Source: Engraulis encrasicolus | Taxonomy: Eukaryota > Chordata > Actinopteri > Clupeiformes > Engraulidae | NCBI RefSeq assembly: GCF_034702125.1 | Contig: NC_085880.1 | Location: 39,130,142 to 39,194,141 of the forward strand | Reading direction: 5' to 3' | DNA: 64,000 nucleotides | Shown here: positions 63,866 through 64,000 of the stretch, piece after piece | Position numbering within the stretch: position 1 is the first letter of the stretch | How the letters are laid out: every line of letters begins with the position of its first letter | Program-made: the position numbers and the translations under genes | The notes under the pieces: generated by a model | Database searches by the model: none | Seen by the model: the letters and a program-made list of their open reading frames with translations, nothing else | What the model was told of the DNA's origin: nothing

Positions 63866-64000
63866 TGCGCTAACAGTGATGTTTATTTGACATAAGACAA
63901 ATAAACACAGGGTGGAAGTGGGGCGTACAGCTCGATTGCTGCATGTGTGTGCGAAAGCAAATTAAACAAAAATGGGGGTCATGGGGGTAGTCATTGGACT

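Overview
The window is vertebrate nuclear DNA, most likely from a teleost fish. It has large GT-AG introns, no operons, many dinucleotide microsatellites, V-SINE/HE1-like SINEs, an L2/Rex1-type LINE, and dozens of short terminal-inverted-repeat DNA elements (hAT, mariner, piggyBac, PIF/Harbinger type). The species cannot be fixed from sequence alone.

Four protein genes were found, all on the minus strand and in tandem. From the right edge: (1) a fam98a-like gene, 5' exons off the window, five visible exons at 63134-53337; (2) a ZNF318-related zinc-finger/RS protein, seven coding exons at 49731-41243, about 893 residues; (3) slc17a5 (sialin), eleven coding exons at 39576-14149, 488 residues, reading frame continuous across every junction; (4) the 5' end of eef1a1, first coding exon at 366-223, with a probable noncoding exon 1 and TATA promoter 4.1 kb upstream at about 4473-4542. 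EEF1A1 lying directly downstream of SLC17A5 in the same orientation matches the mammalian arrangement, which supports both calls. The genes are not functionally linked: a translation elongation factor, a lysosomal sialic-acid exporter, a nuclear RS/zinc-finger protein and a tRNA-ligase-complex-associated protein.

Most of the sequence is intron and transposon. Nested elements recur: an inverted-repeat MITE at 6969-10954 holds a mariner-like MITE (7714-9471) that holds a LINE fragment; others are at 2198-2787, 31745-33682, 35077-37056, 43070-43548, 44156-44725, 58261-59306 and 61277-61861. Many carry perfect 8-bp target duplications. A 1.1-kb hairpin (14959-16069) stops 21 bp from the exon 10 splice donor of slc17a5, and exon 6 of that gene is flanked on both sides by (CT)n tracts.

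I found no CRISPR array, rRNA, functional tRNA gene, operon or clearly new biological system. The items most worth checking are a phase-compatible coding-like segment downstream of fam98a (52730-52852), a small first-exon-like segment inside a hAT-type element (21180-21251), the short ZNF318-like architecture, and the large inverted repeats inside slc17a5.
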